DNA of 64,000 bases from Archivesica marissinica (GCA_014843695.1 CM026391.1:15063365-15127364), one strand, 5' to 3'; numbered from the stretch's first letter, positions 33,745 to 44,255 are shown. Translations and numbers: made by a program. The notes: a model not told the origin generated them from the letters alone.

Positions 33745-34345
33745 TCGCACCAACAGCTTAGGTCATATTAAGGCAACTCTCCAGCTATTATTGGTGAAGG
33801 AAGACCCGAGGTGCACCAACAGCTTAGGTCATGTAACGACTCTCCAGCTAGTATTGGTGGAGGAAGACCCGAGGTGCACCAACAGCTTAGGTCATGTAAC
33901 GACACTCCAGCTAGTATTGGTGGAGGAAGACCCGAGGTGCACCAACAGCTTAGGTCATGTAACGACACTCCAGCTATTATTGGTGAAGGAAGACCCGAGG
34001 TGCACCAACAGCTTAGGTCATGTAACGACTCTCCAGCTATTATTGGTGGAGGAAGACCCGAGGTGCCCCAACAGCTTAGGTCATGTAACGACTCTCCAGC
34101 TATTATTGGTGGAGGAAGACCCGAGGTGCACCAACAGCTTAGGTCATGTAACGACTCTCCAGCTATTATTGGTGGAGGAAGACCCGAGGTGCCCATCCGA
34201 GCAGTAGTGCAAGCACGGACAGGCACCCGGGTAGAACCACCGACATACAGCAAGCCAGAAATAATTCGACACCCTAGTGGGATTTGAACAAAGCAGTTAC
34301 GGGCAAGTGATTTGAAGTCAACATACTTAACCACTCGGACATGGA
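33745..34345 (-). mobile_element. tRNA-derived SINE, family D, with its 3' part amplified
   Basis: On the minus strand: head gtccgagtggttaagtatg, then acttgcccgtaactgct, tcggtggttctacccggg, and a 3' part amplified as a 63-bp unit (tag ggtgcaccaacagcttaggt, plus strand) about seven times across 33745-34195. Confidence 0.82.
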
Positions 34346-34421
34346 TGCCGCTCGGATATGTGTTTATGAAACGTGAACTAACTACATCTACATGATGTAC
34401 TTGCCCTGCTAAAACATTTAC

Positions 34422-34492
34422 CTCTTCAACTTTCTCTGTATCATCAATATCTTTATTCTTTCTAAATTCCTCATTAATCTTCCCTCGCATCA
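34422..34492 (-). CDS. Candidate internal exon, unknown minus-strand gene
   Basis: On the minus strand an acceptor tttgatatttgcag is followed by 71 bases open only in phase 1, ending at a donor gaagag/gtaaat in phase 0. The peptide is charged: MRGKINEEFRKNKDIDDTEK then VEE. It cannot splice directly to the exon at 29889-30001, which needs phase 1, so at least one exon would lie between, or the two are unrelated. No domain recognised. Confidence 0.35.
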
Positions 34493-34626
34493 CTGCAAAT
34501 ATCAAATTTAATACGCAATTTCATTACACATACGATAATCTAATATCTCCCGATTAGTTCAGGATCTTACCACGACACTCGAACTTCAATGGAAGAACTC
34601 ATCTTGCCAGTTTCAATGCCATCCAT

Positions 34627-35115
34627 ACTCACCTGTAAGACTACCTCGCCTATAAGATGACCCCCTGTACTTTGGTCCTGAAATAAGTGGGTTTTGGCAT
34701 GCACTCGCCTATAAGATGACCCCCTGTACTTTGGTCCTGAAATAAATGGGTTTTGGCATGCACTCGCCTGTAAGATGACCCCCTGTACTTTGGTCCTGAA
34801 ATAAGTGGGTTTTGGCATGCACTCGCCTATAAGACGACCCCCTGTACTTTGGTCCTGAAATAAATGGGTTTTGGCATGCACTCGCATATAAGATTGGTTG
34901 ATAAAATGGACAGCAGGAACAAGTATAAATTGCATGTTTGGCTAGTGCAAGTTGAAGAAATGTTCAGTGTTAGAGTGATTTCTTTTCTAAACCATAATTC
35001 GGGATTTTTTATTTATTAAAGTTTTTTTTTTAGCACTCACTTATAAGACGGGAAACCACTTTGAGACCATAATCTGATAGTAAAAAACTTGTCTTATAGG
35101 CGAGTATGTACAGTA
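34627..35115. mobile_element. TIR element with amplified subterminal 60-bp unit
   Basis: Left terminus contains ctcgcctataagatgacc and the right terminus is its inverse, gtcttataggcgagtatgta. Between 34640 and 34895 a 60-bp unit (tag gtactttggtcctgaaataa) that includes the terminal motif is repeated about four times. No transposase. Confidence 0.65.
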
Positions 35116-35184
35116 ATTAAATTCTTTGTGATGATAATTTTTTGAAGGGAAGCCAAATAAGCAAATAATCTCTCCCCATGTAAC

Positions 35185-35368
35185 TCTAAGCACTTTGATC
35201 ATATGGCGACTCTCCAGCTATTATAGGACGTGGAAGACCCTTGGATGCATGCCCCTCTGAGCAGTATTTCACACACGGGCGGGCACCTGGGTTGAACCAC
35301 CGACCTACAACAAGCCAGTGGGATAACATCCTACCATGAATGATTTCAACACCCCCAATGGGACTCTG
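35185..35368 (-). mobile_element. tRNA-derived SINE, family D
   Basis: Body gtcggtggttcaacccagg and gcccgcccgtgtgtgaaat on the minus strand. The tRNA head is degraded. Confidence 0.7.
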
Positions 35369-35379
35369 CACCGACAAAT

Positions 35380-35600
35380 AAGTTTAAACGTTATTTATTT
35401 TACAACGATTGCGAAGCAAGTTTTAACAACTTATATTAATCACTCTCGTTGGCGCGGATGAAAGCGTAAATGTGGTCATTCGTGTGGGAGGAAACCAGAG
35501 TACCCGGAGAAAACCCACCTGTCCGATTTGGCGACCACCGTACAATCTTGCATCTTCCCGGTCCGAGGATCGAACCCGGGTTGCATTGGTGAGAAGCACC
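35380..35600 (-). mobile_element. tRNA-derived SINE, family A
   Basis: Reversed tail (caacttatattaatcactct) through to the B box (gatcgaacccgggttgca). The A-box end is cut near gtgagaagc. Confidence 0.85.
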
Positions 35601-35689
35601 GAAGTAAAAAGAATGCAAAGTGCATTCTAAAGGAATGAATGTATAAATATGCATTGTAATTGTACTATTAAATTATACAAATGTATTTT

Positions 35690-35840
35690 AGCTTGATTAC
35701 GAAAAGAGGTTTTACAACATTAGATTAATCGCTCACTCCTGGTGGAATCCATTGCCATAACGGAGATAGAACGGGCAATGTTGAATTTAAGGGCATATCA
35801 CACCTGAAGTGGTAGCCACTGCGTTATAACGACTTCCACC
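35690..35840 (-). mobile_element. tRNA-derived SINE, family B, diverged and internally deleted
   Basis: Tail attttagcttgattacgaaa and body tggtggaatccattgccat present; the B-box region is shortened. Ends at cgttataacgacttccac. Confidence 0.65.
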
Positions 35841-35851
35841 CATTCTGTTGA

Positions 35852-37032
35852 AACATACCTCCTAGTGCATGGTCAAGCTGTTTCAGATGTCATATAAAGT
35901 AAACTGTTGACAGCAGATGGAGAGCAAACCCTCCTATAGACCTACCAATGATACAGAAACATAACTCCTAGTGCATGGTCAAGCTGTTTCAGATGTCATA
36001 TAAAGCAAACTGTTGACCGCAGACAGAGAGCAAACCCTCCTATAGACCTACCAATGATACAGAAACATAACTCCTAGTGCATGGTCAAGCTGTTTCAGAT
36101 GTCATATAAAGTAAACTGTTGACCGCAGACAGAGAGAAAACCCTCCTATAGGCCTACCAATGATACAGAAACATAACTCCTAGTGCATGGTCAAGCTGTT
36201 TCGGATGTCATATAGAGCAAACCCTCCTATAGGCTTACCAATGATACAGAAACATAACTCCTAGTGCATGGTCAAGCTGTTTCAGATGTCATATAAAGCA
36301 AACTGTTGACCGCAGACAGAGAGCAAACCCTCCTATAGACCTACCAATGATACAGAAACATAACTCCTAGTGCATGGTCAAGCTGTTTCAGATGTCATAT
36401 AAAGCAAACTGTTGACCGCAGACAGAGAGCAAACCCTCCTATAGACCTACAAATGATACAGAAACATAACTCCTAGTGCATGGTCAAGCTGTTTCAGAGA
36501 TGTCATATAAAGTAAACTGTTGACAACAGACAGAGAGCAAACCCTCCTATAGACCTACCAATGATACAGAAACATAACTCCTAGTGCATGGTCAAGCTGT
36601 TTCAGAGATGTTATATAGAGCAAACTGTTGACAGCAGACAGAGAGCAAACCCTCCTATAGACCTACCAATGATACAGAAACATAACTCCTAGTGCATGGT
36701 CAAGCTGTTTCAGAGATGTCATATAAAGCAAACTGTTGACAGCAGACGGAGAGCAAGCCACCCTATAGGCCTACCAATGATACAGAAACATACTTCCTAG
36801 TGCATGGTCAAGCTGTTTCAGAGGAGATGTCATATAAAGCAAACTGTTGACAGCAGACGGAGAGCAAGCCACCCTATAGGCCTACCAATGATACAGAAAC
36901 ATACTTCCTAGTGCATGGTCAAGCTGTTTCAGAGGAGATGTCATATAAAGCAAACTGTTGACAGCAGACGGAGAGCAAGCCACCCTATAGGCTTACCAAT
37001 GATACAGAAACATACCTCCTAGTGCATGGGTG
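35852..37032. repeat. About 106-bp tandem array (about 11 copies)
   Basis: Unit tag: ctagtgcatggtcaagctgt. Units vary from about 83 to 110 bp through deletions and a growing gaga insertion (cagatgtc, cagagatgtc, cagaggagatgtc) from left to right. Confidence 0.92.
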
Positions 37033-37189
37033 TCTTCATTAAAGACTACTTTTCTAGTCTTATGCAGCTGTTTGAATATTGAGAGTACCTGAAAAATATG
37101 TACAACCACACTGATAAATAATACCGCGAAATTTGTTGAATTGATATGTTTTTGAAATGTTTTATTTAGTTAAAACATTATTTATTTCT

Positions 37190-37560
37190 TTGAATAAACA
37201 TAAGTCAAATATAAATAGTATGTACATACATGTAGGATTGAGGAGAAAGCAACCTGCTTGTATGGTTATATGTACATACATGTAGGATTGAGGAGAAAGC
37301 AACCTGCTTGTATGGTTTATATATGTGTACATACATGTAGGATTGAGGAGAAAGCAATCTGCTTGTATGGTTATGTGTATATACATGTAGGATTGAGGAG
37401 AAAGCATCCTGCTTGTATGGTTATATGTACAGATATGTAGGATTGAGGAGAAAGCAACCTGATTGTATGGTTATGTGTACATACATGTAGGATTGTGGAG
37501 AAAGCAATCTGCTTGTATGGTTATGTGTACATACATGTAGGATTGAGGAGAAAGCAAACA
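37190..37560. repeat. Dispersed repeat copy 2 with a 50-54-bp tandem expansion
   Basis: Starts as the inverse of 5905-6195 (ttctttgaataaacata). The segment catgtaggattgaggagaaa with cctgcttgtatggtt is then repeated about seven times. Confidence 0.85.
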
Positions 37561-37722
37561 CTGTGCTAAAACAAATCATGAAAAGTTTTAATTTTTGCTG
37601 AGTGTACATATAATAGTCAACATTATTTTAATCCAACTTATTTACCATTATCTTATATTTTGTTTTTAACTTCTTAGTGGTTTAACGGGCAACCTATCTA
37701 CATCCTCGTGAGGGTTTTGACA

Positions 37723-37970
37723 TTAACTCTTTCCCTGCCAATGTTGCATGAAAGCGACTTTGCAAAAAAGCAGAGAACCCGATCAGACAGAACAGATCGT
37801 TCCGTCTGACCAGGCTGTATTCCGATTGCTCTTCAGACAGTTGAGCTACATCACCCCTGTCCGAATAGCCAACAACATAGATCCTGATCAGATATGGCAT
37901 TACGCCATGGCTGATCTGGATCTATGTTGTTTGCACATGCTCTGAATTTATTTGGCGCTGAAAGAGTTAA
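37723..37970. mobile_element. TTAA-flanked palindromic MITE
   Basis: Begins ttaactctttccctgcc and ends gcgctgaaagagttaa. Interior holds a dyad around cctgatcagatatggc and the shared core ctgatctggatctatgttgt. Confidence 0.7.
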
Positions 37971-38589
37971 GGAACAAAGATATGTGTATCGAGCCTGGAA
38001 TACTTTGATTACAAATCGGACATTTTAGTCTACCTCTGCATGCCACTATTAACTAGGGTACCAGTAATATGTTGACATGGTGTCTGGTTGATGCTCCAAA
38101 GTATGTGCAAACTGGAGCTGGTCGATGGTAAGATCATATATCTGATATACGTGTTGGATCCGAAGGACGTAAATGAAGGTAGGAGTATTTACATGAGGTA
38201 GTACATTTAATGATTATTAGATAAAACAATGTTAAACTAAGCTGACAAATTTGGAAGATGTTATGTGGTGATATATGCATTACTTTTATGATTTACTTGG
38301 CAATCATATTGTAATGTCATTTGTTTTTTGAGATCAGTATCAATAACTTACTTTTTGTCTTGAACTTAGAAATGACATGTTGAAGGTAATATTTACATTA
38401 ACACCGTTAAACTGTCATCCGGTTGGAGTGCGCGTGCGTAGTGTACATAAATTCTATGGAAACTTGAAAAATAGTTATTTTGTAAGATGTTTTATTCATT
38501 TAATTTAGTGGGTATTTTCCACTTTAACCTACCCCATTGACTCTTAAGGTTGTGGATCAAATTTGTTCACACTAGCATGTCCCTGGCAG
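37971..38589. other. Unique intergenic sequence
   Basis: No exon, element or array recognised. Confidence 0.5.
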
Positions 38590-38802
38590 GTGTTGCAGGA
38601 GGAAGTGATTAAGACTTTAAGTGGGGGGCAGGTGCTCCTTTCTACATTTGAGTTTGATTTGCACAGGGCCCACTCTGGAGCACTGGACCATTGTCGTATA
38701 ACATCAGTCTGTTATGGTGGTGAAGACCACCCATATTCCTTGGTAGAAATCACTACTGAATTATCCAAGCGACTGACAACTTTCTCACATATCCCGGCGT
38801 GA
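38590..38802 (+). CDS. Candidate exon, unrecognised, cut by a TIR element
   Basis: After acceptor-like catgtccctggcag an open frame encodes VLQEEVIKTLSGGQVLLS, TFEFDLHRAHSGALDHC, CYGGEDHPYSLVEITTEL and SKRLTTFSHIPA before TGA at 38800-38802. Composition and the mix of hydrophobic and charged residues look coding, but I do not recognise the family. The stop falls just where the TIR element at 38795-39604 begins, so the frame was probably longer. It may be a broken exon or an unprocessed fragment of a gene further left. Confidence 0.35.
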   Translation: MLQEEVIKTLSGGQVLLSTFEFDLHRAHSGALDHCRITSVCYGGEDHPYSLVEITTELSKRLTTFSHIPA

Positions 38803-39604
38803 CGAGTTTTCGCCCAGAACAGATTTTCGCCTAACTGTGGGAATAGCAAGTCGCGAAAGATCACGCAATATTTCACGCTCCAGTTACCGGAATTATAAAT
38901 AAACATACCTTGTGCACTTCCAATCTATTTCTAACTGATCATAATATATCAGACAAGGTAAATTAGCGGTGAAAACTTTAAACCTACCCCAGTTTTCACT
39001 AATTTCACTATATCCGTTTTATGTCACCATATAAATATCATTTTTTAAAGAAATTGGCAATTTTTTCTCCAAAATGACATATGCATCGTCTGCCACGCCA
39101 ATATATTTACGAATAAAAATGTCATTATAGTCTCACTGCTCCGTGTTTATGAGTTATGTCCGTTATTACACACAAGGGGTCCTTATTCATAATATCGATT
39201 TTCACCGTTTTTCGCCTTCAGGTCCATGTGTTTTCACAGAGGTTCTCCAACTGATATACATGGTTGTGTAAACCTAGTTATTCTCTGTTAGGCACCGTGT
39301 GATGTGTTCGATGGATGGGTCCAGTTACGGTTCTGCACCCAGTCAGAGTAATTAGGAGGGGCGACGACTTCTTATGCCCCGTGTGTTTGTCTAAGTTAAA
39401 CTAAATTAGTGTTTTAGATACAGTATATAGACAAAATGCTCTCCAACAAATGAATTTTGAGTGAAAATGATAAATTAAGCCTATTATTAAAGTAAGTGTT
39501 CCTTATTTATATTGTTTTGTTAAAAAAATCTGTTGCTTACATAATAATGCTCGCGCTGTAGGCAATTTCCACAGTTAGGCGAAAACATGTGACGTCATTC
39601 CGGA
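38795..39604. mobile_element. TIR element of about 800 bp
   Basis: Left part has cgagttttcgccc and ttttcgcctaactgtggga; right part has the inverse, ccacagttaggcgaaaaca. No transposase frame. Superfamily not assigned. Confidence 0.55.
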
Positions 39605-39729
39605 TTACTGAGAATGAGGTACCGCTATTTTGTCAACTTTTCTCAATAAGTAAACAATCGGTTTTCTTCGAGATTTTGGGGAATGAAAGGTAAAATATTG
39701 TTTATTTGGTGACATAAAATTGTTTGCAG

Positions 39730-39853
39730 TGTATGACAATTCTAAACCTAAAGGAGTCCGTTATGTACTACGTCGTCGAAAACCAGTAACACCGGATATC
39801 ATTTTTATCGAACCCATAGAATTAAAACGGCATAATGATGTTACAGACTGGTC
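39730..39853 (+). CDS. Candidate exon fragment ended by a SINE
   Basis: After acceptor-like aaattgtttgcag an open frame reads YDNSKPKGVRYVLRRRKP then VTPDIIFIEPIELKRHND and runs into a family C SINE fragment at about 39855. No proper donor precedes the SINE. Unrecognised; could be a chance frame. Confidence 0.25.
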
Positions 39854-39854
39854 A

Positions 39855-40300
39855 ATAGTCCAGTGGTTAACATGTTGGACTGCGAATCCAGGTGATGACA
39901 ACACGTCTGATCCACGCCTGACCATAATAATATTAGTATTTCAGATGGACTCTCGTGTCAGTGCTTTACACCATGCACGGCACTGTCTCAAATTCCACAC
40001 AATGTAACTACAGTCAAACCTGTGTTAGTGCTCACCTCTATTAAGCAGCCAACTTGTATTAAGCAGGCCAGCACAGACGGTTACATAGTCCAGTGGTTAA
40101 CACGATGGACTGGGAATCCAGGGATCGATCCCCCCGCCTGATTCAAATAAAATTAAGTCAGATTGCACTTTAATCTGATGTCTTGTGTCATTACTTTACA
40201 CCGTGCACACCAAAGAACCAGAGGAGACTCTTGAATGGCTCTCTGTCTGTATCATTGCACTGTCCTCCAAAATGACTAATCTCTTTAGGAAGTAAATTAA
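39855..40300 (+). mobile_element. Two family C SINE copies around a TA-MITE fragment
   Basis: Copy one (39855-40008) has agtccagtggttaacatg and tttcagatggactc. A fragment of the TA-MITE (cagtcaaacctgtgttagtg) occupies 40011-40075. Copy two (40080-40300) has agtccagtggttaacacg, a damaged B box and caccaaagaaccagaggaga. Confidence 0.75.
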
Positions 40301-40574
40301 ACAGCTTGATGTGTCATGAAACGCCTAGAGAAATCACAGATTAACAGTACCCTAATAAACAATCAGTATGAAAGCTAAGAACTTTAGAAGTAGTACTCAT
40401 TTTGAGGCCTCGAGATGTCTTTGGGATCGAATTTTCTTACAATTTTGGGGTCGAGATGTCTTGTGATGAAAGTGTCTGACAGCTGTTATAATGTTATTGT
40501 AAAGTCATTGATCTCATTAATACAACGGTTAACTATAATTTCTACTGCAGCATTTGTAACATTTTTCATTTCAG
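40301..40574. other. Unique sequence upstream of the TMEM232-like gene
   Basis: Ends in an acceptor-like atttttcatttcag, so a non-coding first exon probably lies further left. No promoter motif recognised. Confidence 0.4.
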
Positions 40575-40629
40575 GCAAGCACAAGCATGTAGTGCATCAG
40601 TGACTACAAGGTCATCACAGTGAGACAGG

Positions 40630-40766
40630 ATGCCGATCACTAAGATCCCGATAGTCCACAAGTTTGGGATTATATCCCATACGCAGAGACTCGAGCTACA
40701 AGAGAGACTTCTGAAACAGTCTTACATACAGACACTGAAGAGTCAGAAAGTGCAACTACCTACCAG
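40630..40766 (+). CDS. TMEM232: TMEM232-like protein, first coding exon
   Basis: ATG at 40630 opens the frame; 5' UTR runs from about 40575 after an acceptor. The exon encodes MPITKIPIVHKFGIISHT, QRLELQERLLKQSYIQTLK and SQKVQLPTR, leaving in phase 2 at donor ccag/gtatgt. As I recall, the opening pattern (MP, then KFGIIS followed by a charged ELL/ELQ helix) is that of TMEM232, a poorly understood protein of roughly 650 residues in vertebrates linked to sperm and cilia. Exon phases from here to 46939 (2, 0, 1, 0, 1) are consistent. Family assignment rests on memory of conserved blocks, strongest in exon 3. Confidence 0.65.
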
Positions 40767-40854
40767 GTATGTTTAAAGAGCTTACTTGCTGGCTCTGTTC
40801 TCTTCAACATAGTTAGACATTCTGTTTTTATGTTTATTTATCTTCGCTGCCGGT

Positions 40855-41105
40855 TGCCCATATGTGCGATGCCTCCTGAAGAGATTAGTTATTTTAGATT
40901 TTGGAGGATAGTGCAATGATACAGACAGAGACCCATTCCAGAATCTCCTCTGGTTCTTTTACGTGCACAGTGTAAAGCACCGACACAAAACCTCGGTTTA
41001 ACGTCCCATCTGAAAGACTGTTAATTTTATTAGGGTCAGACGGGAGATCGAACCTGCGATCCCTGGATTACCAGTCCAGCGTGTTACCACTGGACTACAT
41101 ATCCG
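40855..41105 (-). mobile_element. tRNA-derived SINE, family C, full length
   Basis: Reversed: tail with ctcctgaagagattagt, core tctggttcttttacgtgc and ttaacgtcccatctgaaag, then B box gatcgaacctgcgatccc and anticodon stem ggattaccagtcc. Lies in the first coding intron. Confidence 0.88.
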
Positions 41106-41159
41106 TCTGTAGTTAGACATTGCCTGTTTGTGATGTTTTTATAGGAATTATCTTCAGCC

Positions 41160-41313
41160 GTCTGGTCAGGCCTCTATGATGTTTGCTATTCGGATAGTGA
41201 AGCTAAAACACATGGATGAATAGCAAACAACATAGATCCTGATCATACGCGGCAGCTGATCTGGATCTAAGTTGTTTGCAAATGTTTATTTACTCAGCAG
41301 GCAAAGGGTTAAA
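41160..41313. mobile_element. Palindromic MITE fragment, right part
   Basis: Holds atagcaaacaacatagatcc, gctgatctggatctaag and ends aggcaaagggttaa. Left TTAA terminus not found. Confidence 0.55.
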
Positions 41314-41507
41314 GCAGGTGATTTTCTTCATTATACCGGGTAATCTTGTTAATGGTCATAATTGTATGCATTGTTCTATTTTAACACAGTTATGGGTTTT
41401 ACCGCTTTTCATCACACCTATCTGCAGAACAATCTCTCCCCACCACAACAATATTTGTGGCCAGCATTGTGGTCAGGATAATAGAGAGAAGCAAATTTAG
41501 GCCTTAT

Positions 41508-41738
41508 AATAAGTTTAAACTTTATTTATTTTACAACGATTGTGAAACAAGTTTTAACAACTTATATTAATCACTCTCGTTGGCTCGGATGGGAGGAAAC
41601 TGGAGGACCCGGAGAAAACCCACCTGTCCGATCTGGCGACCACCGTACCATCTGACATACTTCCTGGTCTGAGGATCGAACCTGGGTTGCATTGGTGAGA
41701 AGCGAGCGTGCTAACCACTGCGCTAATCGGACAGCCTT
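41508..41738 (-). mobile_element. tRNA-derived SINE, family A
   Basis: Reversed full copy: tail taagtttaaactttattta and caacttatattaatcactct, B box gatcgaacctgggttgca, A box ctaaccactgcgctaat, ending cggacagcc. Confidence 0.9.
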
Positions 41739-42003
41739 ATAAACAGGCCTATGAAATTTGTACAGTTCCACCCACGTTCATTCTTAATTCAGGGTTTATT
41801 GTTTGAGCCATTTTGAATGCAGGTGCTAATATAAATTCGTATATAGGCCCATATGATTAAAAAAACAGTTGCTGATGACTGGGAAATCCATGTAGCTCCA
41901 ATGTCAAGGTATGATCAATTTGATAAATCTTGCAATTTAGTGAGAGAGATATCAACCGTATATAATAATTGGGTAGATTTTATGAAGTTTAAATCTATTT
42001 CAG

Positions 42004-42115
42004 AAATCCACTTGAAGTATCGGAAAGCTTTGTACAGGAATACAACAGTGCTAAAAACCTTGATGAAAAGGAGAAGTTGGAAGGGTCTGCTCAAAAGATG
42101 CTGGAGAGATCCAAG
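42004..42115 (+). CDS. TMEM232: TMEM232-like protein, exon 2
   Basis: 112 bases after acceptor aaatctatttcag, donor tccaag/gtaaca at 42116. It enters with one base completing an Arg codon from exon 1 and leaves in phase 0. Product: NPLEVSESFVQEYNSAKN then LDEKEKLEGSAQKMLERSK, an amphipathic charged helix. The closing KMLERSK sits where TMEM232 proteins have a similar L-x-RSK block before a Lys-rich turn (recalled). A separate longer open frame around it in another phase is a shadow. Confidence 0.7.
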
Positions 42116-42484
42116 GTAACACTACCTGCATATTCCAACCACAGATAAAGAACACGACTGGCAGATAAATATATTCTATCTTCCGATAATGTTAAGCCTT
42201 TCGCAAGGAGGTAGAAATGTTGTGCGTCAAACCGCAGAGATATTATGAGGATGAAGAGTTAATAGCAAAATATAAGAGAGAAATGAAAAATATGTTGGGA
42301 TAAAAGATAAAAGCTGCTAGGCAGAACCACTAGGGGCAGGCATGATCAATATGGTAGACAGGCTCTTTGGTAGGGAGTTTGGCAGTGTCAGGAGGGAGAT
42401 GGGTTCCAAAACTAGTATGCAAGCTATTTCGTCTCTGATGTTAGACTATGTTTACATTCCAGATTTCCTATCCACTATGTTGTA
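42116..42484. other. Intron 2 unique sequence
   Basis: No exon-like frame with splice sites recognised. Confidence 0.4.
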
Positions 42485-42797
42485 TTAACCCTTTCCCTCA
42501 TAGAAGCACCTCTTGACACCATTACGATATACATTAACAATGTAGTAGCAAAACCAATGTTCATAATAAAGGCCAGAATCTTGTGTAGTCCCAGTAATAT
42601 CTATGGAGGTGGGATAGATATGGCGACTACTTATCCACTGCATGATAGCTAAATGGCTGTCGTTTGTATGGAGATATAAATTCAAAAAAAAACCAAACCA
42701 AAGGACTACTTATCCACTGCATGATAGCTAAATGGCGGTCATTTGTATGGAGATATAATAGTATATTAACCTAAATCTCTATGAAGGAAAGGGTTAA
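42485..42797 (-). mobile_element. TTAA-type MITE, near-intact 313-bp copy
   Basis: Starts TTAACCCTTTCCCTCATAG and ends gaaggaaagggttaa. This is the least expanded copy, with only one short internal duplication (catgatagctaaatgg twice), and can serve as the reference for the expanded ones at 11638, 29009 and 54948. Confidence 0.82.
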
Positions 42798-42879
42798 ACA
42801 TTTTAGTGGTATTAACGTCAAAATTGTGGCATAACAGATCCAGCTCTTCCATACTGATATTGATGTACATGTATTATAG

Positions 42880-42985
42880 AGGAGATGCGGTTTGAGAGAG
42901 GGCGGTACAGGCAAGCACGTGAACCTTCCGATGGCTTGGACAGAACTAGCACAGTTAGCACAGTGTAGAGGGAAAATACAAGAAG
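42880..42985 (+). CDS. TMEM232: TMEM232-like protein, exon 3
   Basis: 106 bases after acceptor acatgtattatag, donor gaag/gtaacg at 42986; enters in phase 0, leaves in phase 1. Product RRCGLREGGTGKHVNLP then MAWTELAQLAQCRGKIQE. The G-x-GKHV-x-LP-x-AWTE-x6-AQC-x-G pattern is, as I recall, the signature block of TMEM232, and is the main basis for naming this gene. Confidence 0.75.
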
Positions 42986-43071
42986 GTAACGTTTAATTAA
43001 CAAATTCACACATTCTAAATACACTTCATAATTGGACAAAGTGTCCACTTAAACTTCATCCTGGGTTACCG

Positions 43072-43195
43072 TAAATTTCTCCCTGATATACCTTAATCTA
43101 CTCCCTTGTATACCATAATCTACTCCCTGGTATACCGTAATCTACTCCCTGGTATACCGTAATCTACTCCCTTGTATACCGTAATCTACTCCCTT
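43072..43195. repeat. 22-bp tandem array (about 5.5 copies)
   Basis: Unit tag: ctccctggtataccgtaatc. It abuts a short reversed family A SINE fragment at 43196-43250 (gatcgaacccgggttgca). Confidence 0.88.
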
Positions 43196-43434
43196 ACCAT
43201 CTCACATACTTCCCTGTCCGAGGATCGAACCCGGGTTGCATATGTAAGAAGCGATTATGCGAAGATGAATATATTGTATTATTTTGTGTGTACAGTAGAC
43301 TGCATTGTCGTCATGTATTTTAACCGTTTTTGACATACTCCTTTTTTTCGATACTCCTTTTTTTCGATTAGGGATTGTAGTGTCTTCCGGTTTCACTTAT
43401 ATGAGGAAATCAATCACTGTCATGATTTCAACAG

Positions 43435-43705
43435 GCGGATCTGTAGACCAGTGGTAACACGCTGGACTGGTAATCCAGGGATCGCAGGTTCGATCCCCCG
43501 TCTGACCCTAATAAAATTAACAGTCTTTCAGATGGGACATTAAACCGAGGTCTTGTGTCGGTGCTTTACACCGTGCACGTAAAAGAACCAGAGGAGATTC
43601 TGGAATGGGTCTCTGTCTGTATCATTGCACTATCCTCCAAAAATCTAAAATGACTAATCTCTTCAGGAGGCGTCACTCCAGTAGCGACGATAAATAAATG
43701 TAAAA
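43435..43705 (+). mobile_element. tRNA-derived SINE, family C, full length
   Basis: tRNA-like head with ggactggtaatccag (anticodon stem) and B box ggttcgatccc, core tctttcagatgggac and gtaaaagaaccagaggag, 3' part with tctcttcaggaggcg and a gacgataaataaatg end. Confidence 0.9.
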
Positions 43706-43792
43706 CACACACTCTTGATTTCATTGATTGATAATACACCATAAAATTAGTTCACTGATATAATATTCTATTGCATAGATCAATCAGATAGA

Positions 43793-43998
43793 CGGAATCC
43801 AGGGATCGCAGGTTTGATCCCCTGTCTGACCCTAATAATATTAGCAGTCTTCCAGTTGGACTTTAAACTGAGGTCTTTAAAGGTGTCGGTGCTTTATACA
43901 ATGCATGTAAAAGAACCAGAGGAGACACTGGAATGTGTCTCTGTCTGTATCATTGCACTATCCTCCAAAATGTAAAATGACTAATCTCTTCAGGGTGT
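43793..43998 (+). mobile_element. tRNA-derived SINE, family C, head-truncated
   Basis: Begins inside the tRNA-like head (ggaatccagggatcgcaggt) and continues to tctcttcagggtg. It stops beside the partial exon duplication. Confidence 0.82.
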
Positions 43999-44076
43999 GT
44001 TTTTAGAGTTTTTATTATCTCCCTTGACCAGTCCCAGCTGGAGAAGTATCATATACCTGCATTGTTCTTCCTCGCT
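43998..44076 (+). pseudogene. Partial duplicate of TMEM232-like exon 4
   Basis: An acceptor-like tgtttttag is followed by a near copy of the first half of exon 4 (attatctcccttgaccagtc, gagaagtatcatatacctgc, attgttcttcct), then it breaks off at cgctaatatt. The middle of the exon start (tgtttagatgtgttg) is lost and the sequence has no donor. The copy lies only about 20 bases before the real acceptor at 44097. Confidence 0.8.
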
Positions 44077-44097
44077 AATATTAAATGTGTTTTACAG

Positions 44098-44255
44098 AGT
44101 GTTTAGATGTGTTGATTATCTCCCTTGACCAGTCCCCACTGGAGAAGTATCATATACCTGCATTGTTCTTCCTTGCCGAGACTATGCTGTACTGGCTACG
44201 GACTGACGCTGTACACCAGCCTTACCTCAGAACTGGCGAAATCAAGCTCCTAAAG
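44098..44255 (+). CDS. TMEM232: TMEM232-like protein, exon 4
   Basis: 158 bases after acceptor aatgtgttttacag, donor ctaaag/gtacaa at 44256; enters in phase 1 and leaves in phase 0. Product: ECLDVLIISLDQSPLEKYH, IPALFFLAETMLYWLRTDA, VHQPYLRTGEIKLLK. The segment IPALFFLAETMLYWL is hydrophobic and may be membrane-associated or a buried helix. The continuing HQPYLRTGEIKLLK fits the TMEM232 body. Confidence 0.75.

Noticed and set aside
41853..42003. Upstream part of an 88-codon frame
   Set aside because: Runs in a different phase from the TMEM232-like exon that starts at 42004, and has no start or splice support.
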